Of a DNA stretch of 14,311 nucleotides, positions 6,974-12,826 are shown in pieces. The translations under genes were made by a program, and so were the position numbers. The DNA comes from DASWIP01 sp036397635 (lineage in GTDB: Bacteria; Actinomycetota; AC-67). The notes under the pieces are model-generated. The model worked only from the letters and a program-made list of their open reading frames with translations. It did no database searches and had not been told where the DNA came from. How positions within the stretch are numbered: the stretch's first letter is position 1; every line of letters starts with the position of its first letter. The stretch spans positions 1 to 14,311 of the forward strand of contig DASWIP010000077.1 in assembly GCA_036397635.1 (NCBI GenBank), given 5' to 3'.

Positions 6974-9451
6974 CTAGCGTACGACTATGTTGACCAGCTT
7001 CGGAGGGACGACGACCACCTTGACGGCCTCCTTGCCCTCGATGTGCTTACGCACGTTCTCGGACGCGTCGGCCAGCTCCCTCATCCGCGCCTCGCCGATG
7101 TCGGCGGGGACCTCGATCCGGTCGCGCACCTTGCCCGAGACCTGCACGACCATCGTCACCGTCTCGGCTTTGGTCAGCGCCGGATCGTAGGCAGGCCACG
7201 ACGCCTTCAGGATCGAGCCGTCGCGCCCCAGCCGGTGCCACAGCTCCTCGGTGATGAACGGGCACACGGGTGCGAGCATTCGGAGCAGGGCATCGATCGC
7301 CTCGGCCACCTCTTCATCCGGCGCACCCAGGTTCTCCCCGATCTGGTTGGACAGCGTCATCAGCTTGGCGATCGCGGTGTTGAACCGGAAGCGCTCGTGA
7401 TCCTCGGTCACGCCCTGGATCGCGCGATGCGTCGCCTGCCGCAGCGCGCTCTCCCCCGACGCCTCGCCGGCGCCCATGCGAGACGCGTTCTCCACGGTGA
7501 AACGCCAGACGCGCGACAACCACCGGAACAGGCCTTGCGGCGACACGTCCGCCCAGTCGACATCGGCTTCGAAGGGTCCGGCGAACATCATGGTCGCGCG
7601 CGCGGTATCGGCTCCGTACTGCTCGATGATCGCCGACGGCGCAACCAGGTTGCCCTTCGACTTCGACATCTTGGCGCCTTCCATGATCACCTTGCCCTGG
7701 TTCAGCAGGGAGGGATAGGGCTCGTCGAAGCCGATCAGCCCTAGGTCGTGCAGCACCTTGGTGAAGAATCGAGAGTAGATCAGGTGGCCGGTGGCGTGTT
7801 CGATCCCGCCGGTGTAATGGTCGGCCGGCATCCATGCGTTCACCAGATCGGGATCCAGCGGCGCGTCGTCGGGCTGCGCGCAGTAGCGGAAGAAGTACCA
7901 GGACGAATCGATGAACGTGTCCAGCGTGTCGGTCTCGCGCTTGGCCGGACCGCCGCAGCGGGGACAGGTGGTGTTCACCCACTCGGTTTTCTTGGCCAGC
8001 GGCGACTCACCGGTCTCGGCCGGCTTGTAGTCCTCGACGTCGGGGAGGGTGACCGGCAGCTGCTCGACCGGGATGGGAACCTCCCCATCGGTGGGACAGT
8101 GCACGATCGGGATCGGACAGCCCCAGTAGCGCTGTCGAGACACGTTCCAGTCGCGCAGCCGATAACGGATGCGCCGGGTTCCGATCCCCTGCTCCTCCAG
8201 CCAGTCCACGACTCTTGTGATCCCCCCCGGCGTGGCCGTACCGTCGAGATGCGCCGAGTTCACCATCACGCCTTCGCCGTCGTAAGCCTGGGTCATCACC
8301 GCCGGATCCAGCGTCTGCCCCTCGGGCTGGATCACAACGCGTATCTCGAGGCCCTCCTGGCGAGCGAACTCGAAGTCGCGCGGATCGTGCGCGGGCACGG
8401 CCATGATCGCGCCGGTGCCGTAGCCCATCAGCACGTAGTCCGAGCACCAGATCGGGATCTGCTTGCCGGTCACGGGATTGATCGCGTGCGCACCCGTGAA
8501 GAACGACTCTTTGCGCTTGCCGACCGCCGCGCGCTCGATCTCGCTGCGCCGCCGGACCAGATCCAGGAACTCCTCGAACATGGTCTCGCGTGTCTTGCCG
8601 GCGACCAGCCGGCGCGCCAGCGGATGCTCGGGCGCCAGCACGAAGAACGTCGCGCCCCACAGCGTGTCGGGGCGCGTCGTGAACACGGTCACTTCCTCGC
8701 CGGTCTCGGCGACCCGGAACGTCACGTCGGCGCCCTCGGAGCGGCCGATCCAGTTGCGCTGGATCGTCAGGGCGTGCTCGGACCATCCCTTCAGCTGTTC
8801 CATCCCGTCGAGCAGCTTCTGCGCATAGTCAGACTCGCGGAAGAACCACGAGACGAACTCGCGCTGCGTCACCAGCGTGCCGCAGCGCTCGCAGCGCCCG
8901 CCCACGACCTGCTCGTTCGCCAGCACGGTCTTGCACGACGGACACCAATTCGTCGACGCGGCCTTGCGGTAGGCCAGCCCGACCTCGAAGAAGCGCAGGA
9001 ACAGCCATTGGGTCCAGCGGTAGTAGTCGGGATCGCAGGTGTTGAACCGCCTGGACCAGTCGAAGCTCATACCCAGGCGCTTGAACGAGGCGGCTTGCTG
9101 CTCGATGTTCGGATAGGTCCAGGCTCGCGGATGGATGCCGTTCTTGATCGCGGCGTTCTCGGCCGGCAAGCCGAACGCGTCCCAGCCGATCGGGTGCAGC
9201 ACGTTGTGCCCGCGCATCCACTTGTAGCGCGCGACCACGTCGCCACCGGTGAAGGCCTCCAGATGCCCCATGTGCAGGTCGCCCGAGGGGTAAGGGAACA
9301 TGTCCAGGCAGTAGAACTTCGGCTTGGTGCTGGTCCGGGGATCCTCGGCGGCGAAGAGCCCCTCGGCGACCCAGCGCTCCGCCCAGGCGGCCTCGAACGC
9401 CGCCGGGTCGTACCGCTCGGCGGCTGCTTGGTCGCGCTCGGCCGTGGCCAT
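6974..9451 (-). CDS. leuS: Leucine--tRNA ligase
   Basis: Class I aminoacyl-tRNA synthetase that charges tRNA-Leu. The 825-residue product is the usual bacterial length. Catalytic signatures are HMGH (60-63, in FPYPSGDLHMGHLEAF) and KMSKS (594-598). A zinc-binding insert has four cysteines (170, 173, 187, 190), and a second pair, CPRC, lies at 496-499. The CP1 editing domain is recognisable by TTRPDTLWGAT (258-268) and GYGTGAIMAVPAHD (343-356). The C-terminal anticodon-binding and tail domains end in VVVPPKLVNIVVR. ATG 9451 is supported by the conserved N-terminus (YDPAAFEAAWAERW). There is no Shine-Dalgarno; a TAGACT -10 only 10 bp upstream implies a near-leaderless mRNA. Fully intact. Confidence 0.98.
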   Translation of the reverse strand: MATAERDQAAAERYDPAAFEAAWAERWVAEGLFAAEDPRTSTKPKFYCLDMFPYPSGDLHMGHLEAFTGGDVVARYKWMRGHNVLHPIGWDAFGLPAENAAIKNGIHPRAWTYPNIEQQAASFKRLGMSFDWSRRFNTCDPDYYRWTQWLFLRFFEVGLAYRKAASTNWCPSCKTVLANEQVVGGRCERCGTLVTQREFVSWFFRESDYAQKLLDGMEQLKGWSEHALTIQRNWIGRSEGADVTFRVAETGEEVTVFTTRPDTLWGATFFVLAPEHPLARRLVAGKTRETMFEEFLDLVRRRSEIERAAVGKRKESFFTGAHAINPVTGKQIPIWCSDYVLMGYGTGAIMAVPAHDPRDFEFARQEGLEIRVVIQPEGQTLDPAVMTQAYDGEGVMVNSAHLDGTATPGGITRVVDWLEEQGIGTRRIRYRLRDWNVSRQRYWGCPIPIVHCPTDGEVPIPVEQLPVTLPDVEDYKPAETGESPLAKKTEWVNTTCPRCGGPAKRETDTLDTFIDSSWYFFRYCAQPDDAPLDPDLVNAWMPADHYTGGIEHATGHLIYSRFFTKVLHDLGLIGFDEPYPSLLNQGKVIMEGAKMSKSKGNLVAPSAIIEQYGADTARATMMFAGPFEADVDWADVSPQGLFRWLSRVWRFTVENASRMGAGEASGESALRQATHRAIQGVTEDHERFRFNTAIAKLMTLSNQIGENLGAPDEEVAEAIDALLRMLAPVCPFITEELWHRLGRDGSILKASWPAYDPALTKAETVTMVVQVSGKVRDRIEVPADIGEARMRELADASENVRKHIEGKEAVKVVVVPPKLVNIVVR

Positions 9452-9461
9452 CGTGCGGCGT

Positions 9462-9490
9462 AGTCTACCGATGTCGCGCGGGATGCTCAG
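9462..9490 (-). promoter_or_regulatory. Candidate promoter giving a near-leaderless leuS mRNA
   Basis: TAGACT (9462-9467) is a TANNNT -10 with CTGAGC (9485-9490, three of six matches to TTGACA) 17 bp upstream. The leuS ATG lies 10 bp downstream of the -10, so the transcript would start only a few bases before the start codon. This fits the lack of a ribosome binding site. Confidence 0.4.
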
Positions 9491-9559
9491 GCGGTTCCGG
9501 TTGCACGCGGCCGGCCCGGGGTTCCCGGCGGTCGCAGCGGCTGGGCTTGCGAGCCCCGC

Positions 9560-9997
9560 TTAGCGGCCATGGTGGTCGTAGTAGTGGGATCGGCAGAGGC
9601 CGCGCGCGCGGCGAGGTCGATGGCACCCCGGGGCAGTGCAGGGTCGCCGGCGCTTCGCGCGGTCCTTCCAATAAGCCAGCAGCTCCTCGCGCCACGCATC
9701 GTACTGCGCGCGCTTGTGCGAGGCAGGAAGGTGCGCGTCCATGAAGGGGACGACCACCTCGACGAGCTGGCGGAGGGACTGGACGGCGAAGGTCACCTCG
9801 TCGTCGTAGTTACTCTTTCGGCGAAAGGAACGGCTGATGCGCCCGACGCCCAGCGTTGCGGCAAAGACATCGCATAACGATGCATCGATCGACCCGAGGC
9901 CGATGGCGAATCGGAAGCGGTTCCCCGAGTGACCGAAGCAGCCTTCGGCAGCGACGAACCCGCCAAGAAAGGCGGCGAGGTCACCAGCCGGTGGCAC
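9560..9997 (-). CDS. LAGLIDADG homing-endonuclease-like protein with C-terminal zinc knuckle (second of tandem pair)
   Basis: Predicted 145-residue single-motif LAGLIDADG protein. The motif is LGGFVAAEG (about 11-19), with Glu18 as the expected metal-binding acidic residue. The body continues with the family's beta-rich pattern (NRFRFAIGLGS..., DDEVTFAVQSL) and a helical stretch. The last 26 residues hold C120-x4-C125-x9-C135-x2-H138 followed by YY, a zinc-knuckle-like tail of the GLCxxHYY type. The start is GTG 9997, with GGAGG 10 bases upstream; it overlaps the end of the preceding gene by 17 bp, indicating translational coupling. An ATG at 10075 keeps the frame open but lies deep in the upstream gene and lacks a comparable signal. 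It aligns along its length with the upstream protein (GGFVAAEGCF versus GGFVAGEGCF; identical RGLCR-x-HYY), so the two arose by duplication or are related half-enzymes. The target site is unknown. Confidence 0.72.
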   Translation of the reverse strand: MPPAGDLAAFLGGFVAAEGCFGHSGNRFRFAIGLGSIDASLCDVFAATLGVGRISRSFRRKSNYDDEVTFAVQSLRQLVEVVVPFMDAHLPASHKRAQYDAWREELLAYWKDRAKRRRPCTAPGCHRPRRARGLCRSHYYDHHGR

Positions 9998-10490
9998 GGT
10001 AGTAGTGCCTCCGACACAGACCCCGACCTCGGACCACGTCCCCGCAACCCTCCTGCGAACATCGTGAGGGCCCACGGGTGGATCGGACGTTGTACTGCTC
10101 GACGTAGGCGATCAACTGGTTCCGCCACCGAACGAAGGCCTCACGCTTCGCGCACGGAAGGAGGTATCGTTCGGCGAATGGGATCGTGCCCAACAGATGT
10201 CCCTTGATGGAGTTGACCTCGTACACGCAGGTCGGCTGCCATGCGACGCTCCTCGACGGTCTGGAGCGGATAGAACCGAACCGGATGAACCCGCGCAGGT
10301 CTTCGAGCAGCGAACGGTCGCGCTCATTCACCTCAACGGCGAAGACGAACCTCCGACGGGACTCGATGCGCGCGGTGGGCCTAGAGAGGCGCGAAACGGA
10401 GAAGCATCCTTCGCCTGCCACGAAGCCACCCAGGGTGAATCCCCGAATGCTCTTCGTGGAGCTGACGCGATTCGAACGCGCGACCCCCAC
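9981..10490 (-). CDS. LAGLIDADG homing-endonuclease-like protein in frame with tRNA-Ala (first of tandem pair)
   Basis: Single-motif LAGLIDADG protein with LGGFVAGEG (Glu is the catalytic-type acidic residue), a central RRFVFAVEV / CVYEVNSIKGHLL region, an FVRWRNQLIAYVEQ helix, and a C-terminal C-x4-C-x9-C-x2-H-Y-Y tail matching the next gene. The start is uncertain. The LAGLIDADG motif begins only a few codons after the tRNA-Ala 3' end, with no ATG, GTG or TTG between. The frame is open back through the whole tRNA (reading GAVAQLVEHH..., a known artefact of translating tRNA genes) to ATG 10598. The coordinate given uses GTG 10490, in the 3' side of the tRNA anticodon stem (169 aa). Alternatives are TTG 10514, or ATT 10448 (155 aa), which best matches the length of its partner. 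The coding part is clear; the N-terminus is not. Confidence 0.65.
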   Translation of the reverse strand: MGVARSNRVSSTKSIRGFTLGGFVAGEGCFSVSRLSRPTARIESRRRFVFAVEVNERDRSLLEDLRGFIRFGSIRSRPSRSVAWQPTCVYEVNSIKGHLLGTIPFAERYLLPCAKREAFVRWRNQLIAYVEQYNVRSTRGPSRCSQEGCGDVVRGRGLCRRHYYRATGW

Positions 10491-10529
10491 GATGCCATCG
10501 TGGTGCTCTACCAACTGAGCTACAGCCCC
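10457..10529 (-). tRNA. tRNA-Ala, anticodon GGC
   Basis: A 73-nt cloverleaf. The acceptor stem GGGGCTG/CAGCTCC includes the G3-U70 pair that identifies alanine tRNAs. The D-arm is GCTC/GAGC, the anticodon stem CCACG/CGTGG with loop ATGGCAT (anticodon GGC), and the T-arm GCGCG-TTCGAAT-CGCGT. The discriminator is A. CCA is not encoded: the 3' end is followed by CGAAG. It reads in frame into the LAGLIDADG gene downstream. Confidence 0.96.
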
Positions 10530-10542
10530 ATGCAAAAGTTCG

Positions 10543-10548
10543 AGGTTA
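10543..10548 (-). promoter_or_regulatory. Candidate -10 element for tRNA-Ala
   Basis: TAACCT (TANNNT) lies 13 bp before the first base of the tRNA on the minus strand. No clear -35 is seen. If correct, this promoter would also drive the endonuclease pair. Confidence 0.3.
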
Positions 10549-10597
10549 TCACCCCGCACGAACCTTCGTCGGCGACCTCGCTCGCAGACCACGCACA

Positions 10598-10662
10598 TGT
10601 CGTCACCCTAGCGGAGGGGTACGACAGCCTCCCTCGCCGGGCAGCTCAATAGGGCTGCCCGG
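10598..10662. other. Two consecutive strong hairpins
   Basis: Hairpin one: TGTCGT-c-ACCC (10598-10608) pairs with GGGTACGACA (10617-10626), 10 bp with one bulged C and an 8-nt loop. Hairpin two: CCGGGCAGC (10637-10645) pairs with GCTGCCCGG (10654-10662), 9 bp with an 8-nt loop. They directly precede a tRNA 3'-end remnant on the plus strand. On the minus strand they lie about 75 bp beyond the SRPBCC stop and could act as a U-tract-less terminator. No function is proven. Confidence 0.55.
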
Positions 10663-10682
10663 TTCGAGTCCCCTCAGCTCCA
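10661..10682 (+). repeat. tRNA 3'-end remnant (T-loop plus acceptor strand), possible attachment site
   Basis: The plus strand carries GG-TTCGAGT (T-loop), CCCCT (3' half of a T-stem), CAGCTCC (3' acceptor strand) and A (discriminator). CAGCTCCACGA is identical to the 3' end and flank of the nearby tRNA-Ala, which lies on the opposite strand. The 5' half of the T-stem is replaced by the hairpin sequence GCCCGG, and no D-arm or anticodon arm precedes it, so it is not a functional tRNA. Such 22-bp tRNA ends are typical leftovers of integrase-mediated insertion, but no integrase is seen here. Confidence 0.5.
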
Positions 10683-10738
10683 CGACCGAGATCGCTCTCA
10701 GGATTGTCACGCCCCCGGAGCTCTCGTCGATGTATCGC

Positions 10739-11224
10739 CTACCCGGCAAGCGAAATCGTGTATGCGGCAAGCTTGTCGAGCGCCATCGCCCATCCTGCCG
10801 ACCCCGGCGACTCACTCGGGATACCCACGTGCGTCAAGATCATCCGCGTACGCGCCCCGAGGTCCTCGAGCTCGACCCGGACTTCGGTCATCGCGTGAGC
10901 ACTTTCGCCGTCCGATGAGGCTGGCGGGACGTTGCCGCCTTCGTCCGACATCGACTCCGTGTAAATGAGCCGGCGATTCTCTACGACCTCGAGGAATTCG
11001 CCGGCGAGCCACATCTGCATCTGCCCTGATGGAGTGTCGACCTCCATGCAGACGAGCCGAGCGCCTCCAACACGCACATCCATCTTGGCGACAGGAACGG
11101 ATGCGCCGGTGGGGCCGTACCAGGCCTTGAAGTGATCCGGATCCGTCCACATGCGCCAGACGAGCTCGATCGGCGCGTCGAAGGTGCGTTCGATCACCAC
11201 TGAATCCCGAACGTCGTTCGTCAT
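10739..11224 (-). CDS. SRPBCC (AHSA1/START-like) domain protein
   Basis: The 161-residue product has the AHSA1-type SRPBCC fold: an N-terminal strand VVIERTFDAPIELVWRMWTDPDHFKAWYGP, the central VDVRVGG-like segment, and the closing helix GWAMALDKLAAYTI. These proteins form a hydrophobic ligand pocket; substrates are usually unknown. ATG 11224 has an excellent GGGAGGAG ribosome binding site 6 bp upstream and overlaps the ArsR-type regulator's stop codon (ATGA). ArsR regulator plus AHSA1 protein is a very common two-gene operon, and the regulator probably controls both. The ligand or inducer cannot be named from the sequence. Confidence 0.9.
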   Translation of the reverse strand: MTNDVRDSVVIERTFDAPIELVWRMWTDPDHFKAWYGPTGASVPVAKMDVRVGGARLVCMEVDTPSGQMQMWLAGEFLEVVENRRLIYTESMSDEGGNVPPASSDGESAHAMTEVRVELEDLGARTRMILTHVGIPSESPGSAGWAMALDKLAAYTISLAG

Positions 11225-11580
11225 GTCTTTCTCCTCCCTTTCCGTTGTGCGCCGAGCTCCTTGAGATACGCGTCCATCCTTTTGAAACTGGCTTCCCAGA
11301 TGGGCCGGTACTGGTTCGCCCATGTCGAGACCTCCATCAGAGGCGCGGCGTCCAACGCACACGGTCGGTATTGCGCGCGCCGACCCTGAATCACCAATCC
11401 CGCATCCTCGAGGACTTTGATGTGCTTCGAGACGGAGGGGAGGGACAAATCGAAGGGTGCGGCGAGCTCGCCTACCGTTGCCTCACCTTTGGCGAGTTGT
11501 GCCAGCATGGCTCGTCTGGTGGCATTGGACAGAGCCGCAAAGGTCGCGCTCAGCCGGTCTTCCTCGATCGTCGCCGTCAT
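11221..11580 (-). CDS. ArsR-family winged-helix transcriptional regulator
   Basis: The 119-residue product has a winged-helix HTH (about 8-75): LSNATRRAMLAQLAKGEATVGELAAPFDLSLPSVSKHIKVLEDAGLV, with recognition helix SLPSVSKHIKVL, then a wing (QGRRAQYRPCAL). It lacks the ELCVCDL metal-binding helix motif of ArsR/SmtB sensors, as expected for the branch paired with SRPBCC proteins; its C-terminal helix is aromatic and basic. ATG 11580 is preceded by GAGGAG 5 bp upstream. It overlaps the SRPBCC start by 4 bp. A palindrome in its promoter is the likely autoregulatory operator. Confidence 0.93.
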   Translation of the reverse strand: MTATIEEDRLSATFAALSNATRRAMLAQLAKGEATVGELAAPFDLSLPSVSKHIKVLEDAGLVIQGRRAQYRPCALDAAPLMEVSTWANQYRPIWEASFKRMDAYLKELGAQRKGRRKT

Positions 11581-11592
11581 CGCTGCTCCTCG

Positions 11593-11634
11593 TACTTTCC
11601 TAGTTAGCTAATTAACTGATAGGGAAAGTATCAA
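11593..11634 (-). promoter_or_regulatory. Promoter with palindromic operator for the ArsR-SRPBCC operon
   Basis: TACTTTCC (11593-11600) and GGAAAGTA (11623-11630) form perfect 8-bp inverted arms. They flank an AT-rich 22-bp core with further partial symmetry (AGTTA...TAACT), in an otherwise GC-rich region. TTGATA (11629-11634, five of six matches to TTGACA) is a good -35 at the edge, with weaker -10-like hexamers (TTAGCT or TAGCTA) inside the palindrome. Position and symmetry fit an ArsR-type repressor site. Confidence 0.55.
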
Positions 11635-11827
11635 GGAGCCGTGGTCCCGTCAACTAAGGCGATGAGCTCGTGGACATCCCGCGCAGGCTCGTAATCGAGG
11701 TTCAGATAGTGACCCCTACACTCCACGATCTCTCGTCGTGTCCCGATCGTGTCCCGGAACTCCCGGCACTCAACTTCTTTCGCGACCTGGGGAATATGAG
11801 TGCACGCAAAGTTACGCGAACCGGGAG
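11631..11827 (-). pseudogene. Coding-like remnant of unknown family
   Basis: Between the HepT stop and the ArsR promoter the minus strand has an open frame with protein-like composition and G/C-rich third positions, ending ECRGHYLNLDYEPARDVHEL...VDGTTAP. There is no ATG, GTG or TTG with a ribosome binding site in the gap; the frame only gains an ATG at 11906, inside the HepT gene. I do not recognise a family. It could be the surviving C-terminus of a deleted gene, or chance. Confidence 0.25.
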
Positions 11828-12169
11828 TTACTTCGCGTCCAGATCGTGAAGGATCGCTTCGATCTGCGACTTGAGCGCAGGCAGGTCTCTTTCGACGGTT
11901 GCCCACACTTGTTCGATATCGATCCCGAAATAATCATGGGCGAGCACATTCCTCATCGCGACCATCTCGCGCCAAGGGATCTTCGGGTACTTGATCCGTA
12001 GTCCCTCGGAGACCGCGCGAGTCGCTTCTCCCAGGATCTCGATGTGGTGCACCATCCAAGTCTGGACGAGCTTGTCAGTCTCGAAAACGTGGCGTCCCCG
12101 GCGCGCTTGATCCTGGATCCGCTCGATCGCCTCGACGATGTCGAGGAGACGCTCCCGATCATCCCTCAC
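11828..12169 (-). CDS. hepT: HepT-like HEPN-domain ribonuclease toxin (DUF86)
   Basis: HepT-type HEPN toxins are RNases held in check by a partner MNT nucleotidyltransferase that adds AMP to a tyrosine next to the active site. The 113-residue product is all-helical and carries the exact R-x4-H-x-Y motif (R73-NVLA-H78-D-Y80), with the family's WREMVAMRNVLAHDYFGID context, so catalytic and modifiable residues are present. The start is GTG 12169, which overlaps the antitoxin stop codon (GTGA), indicating coupled translation; ATG 12162 is two codons downstream. Antitoxin-first order is seen in many MNT-HEPN pairs. Confidence 0.92.
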   Translation of the reverse strand: MRDDRERLLDIVEAIERIQDQARRGRHVFETDKLVQTWMVHHIEILGEATRAVSEGLRIKYPKIPWREMVAMRNVLAHDYFGIDIEQVWATVERDLPALKSQIEAILHDLDAK

Positions 12170-12687
12170 ACTGCGATCGCTTCGGCCAGCACGCGCTCGC
12201 GGATCCGATCCCGCAGACCCTCGACGGTCACTACGTCAACTTCGCGCCCGAGGAGGTCCTCCAACTCCAGGAGCATGGCTGCTTGCTCGAAGAGTCCACG
12301 ACCCGGCTCCATCTCGACAAGGAAGTCGATATCGCTCTCTCGGGTTGCGTCGCCGCGAGCGGCCGACCCGAAGATCCGGATCGAGCGCGCGCCATGTCTC
12401 CGCGCGATCCGTAGAATGGCGGTTCGCTTGCCGCGAACAACGGTGAGGGCATCGCCCAACGGCGCGGTCTCCGCGAGGAACGATTCGACGGGACGGTTCA
12501 AGACTTGCGCGATGCTCGCCAGTTCCAAGGAGCTGACTCGCCTCTGATCTGATTCGATCTTCGATACCGCGGTGCGGTCAAGGGAGATCGCCTGCGCGAG
12601 CGCAGATTGGGACAGACCTGAGGCTTGCCTAGCCTCCTTGATCCGCTTCCCCAGCGCCGGTGATCGCCCCGCGGTTGGCCGCCTCAT
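12166..12687 (-). CDS. mntA: MntA-type nucleotidyltransferase antitoxin with N-terminal XRE DNA-binding domain
   Basis: The 173-residue product joins two domains. First is an XRE-type helix-turn-helix (about 12-70: LGKRIKEARQASGLSQSALA, then DRTAVSKIESDQRRVS). Second is a minimal nucleotidyltransferase (about 95-173) with the GS-x10-D-x-D motif (G107-S108, D119, D121) and a third acidic site, EVDVVT (D151). In MntA-HepT systems this enzyme neutralises the HEPN toxin by AMPylation; here the fused HTH should also let it repress its own operon. ATG 12687 is chosen because it follows a TAATAT -10 and operator and starts just before the HTH; the frame is open to 12777, but that part is upstream of the promoter. 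No Shine-Dalgarno is present, so the transcript is probably near-leaderless. Confidence 0.9.
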   Translation of the reverse strand: MRRPTAGRSPALGKRIKEARQASGLSQSALAQAISLDRTAVSKIESDQRRVSSLELASIAQVLNRPVESFLAETAPLGDALTVVRGKRTAILRIARRHGARSIRIFGSAARGDATRESDIDFLVEMEPGRGLFEQAAMLLELEDLLGREVDVVTVEGLRDRIRERVLAEAIAV

Positions 12688-12691
12688 GATG

Positions 12692-12708
12692 TGTGCGATA
12701 TTAGCACA
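12692..12708 (-). promoter_or_regulatory. Palindromic operator on the -10 of the mntA-hepT operon
   Basis: TGTGC (12692-12696) and GCACA (12704-12708) form a perfect 5-bp palindrome with a 7-bp spacer. The minus-strand -10 TAATAT (12698-12703) lies inside it, and the ATG is 10 bp downstream of that -10. A bound XRE dimer would block RNA polymerase. No clear -35 is visible. Confidence 0.5.
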
Positions 12709-12779
12709 TACCCGATCGAGGGCGGAAACCGGGAGCGTACAGGATGGGTTCGCGCACCGATCTGTTCGGACCACCACGC

Positions 12780-12805
12780 GATTCGCCCCTGGGATTCGCC
12801 CCTGG
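12780..12805. repeat. Tandem duplication of a 13-bp unit
   Basis: GATTCGCCCCTGG occurs twice in direct succession (12780-12792 and 12793-12805) in the gap upstream of the mntA promoter. It looks like a small slippage or end-joining duplication. Confidence 0.8.
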
Positions 12806-12826
12806 TAGATGCTGTTGCATGACCAA

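Noticed and set aside
7748..9463. 571-residue plus-strand open frame
   Set aside because: Antisense shadow of leuS; no recognisable domain.
9536..9565. Terminator after the endonuclease pair (GGGCT-CGCA-AGCCC on the minus strand)
   Set aside because: Only a 5-bp stem with no U-tract; too weak to annotate in GC-rich DNA.
9560..10529. Group I intron or intein containing the LAGLIDADG genes
   Set aside because: The tRNA folds completely without removing anything, and no host protein is interrupted.
10613..10682. A complete second tRNA on the plus strand
   Set aside because: GGAGGGG pairs with the acceptor strand at only five of seven positions, the central 9-bp hairpin is not a normal anticodon arm, and the T-stem 5' half is missing; called a remnant instead.
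10603..10815. 70-residue minus-strand open frame ending with GLEPGSPIELPG-like sequence
   Set aside because: It is the antisense translation of the tRNA remnant, a familiar artefact.
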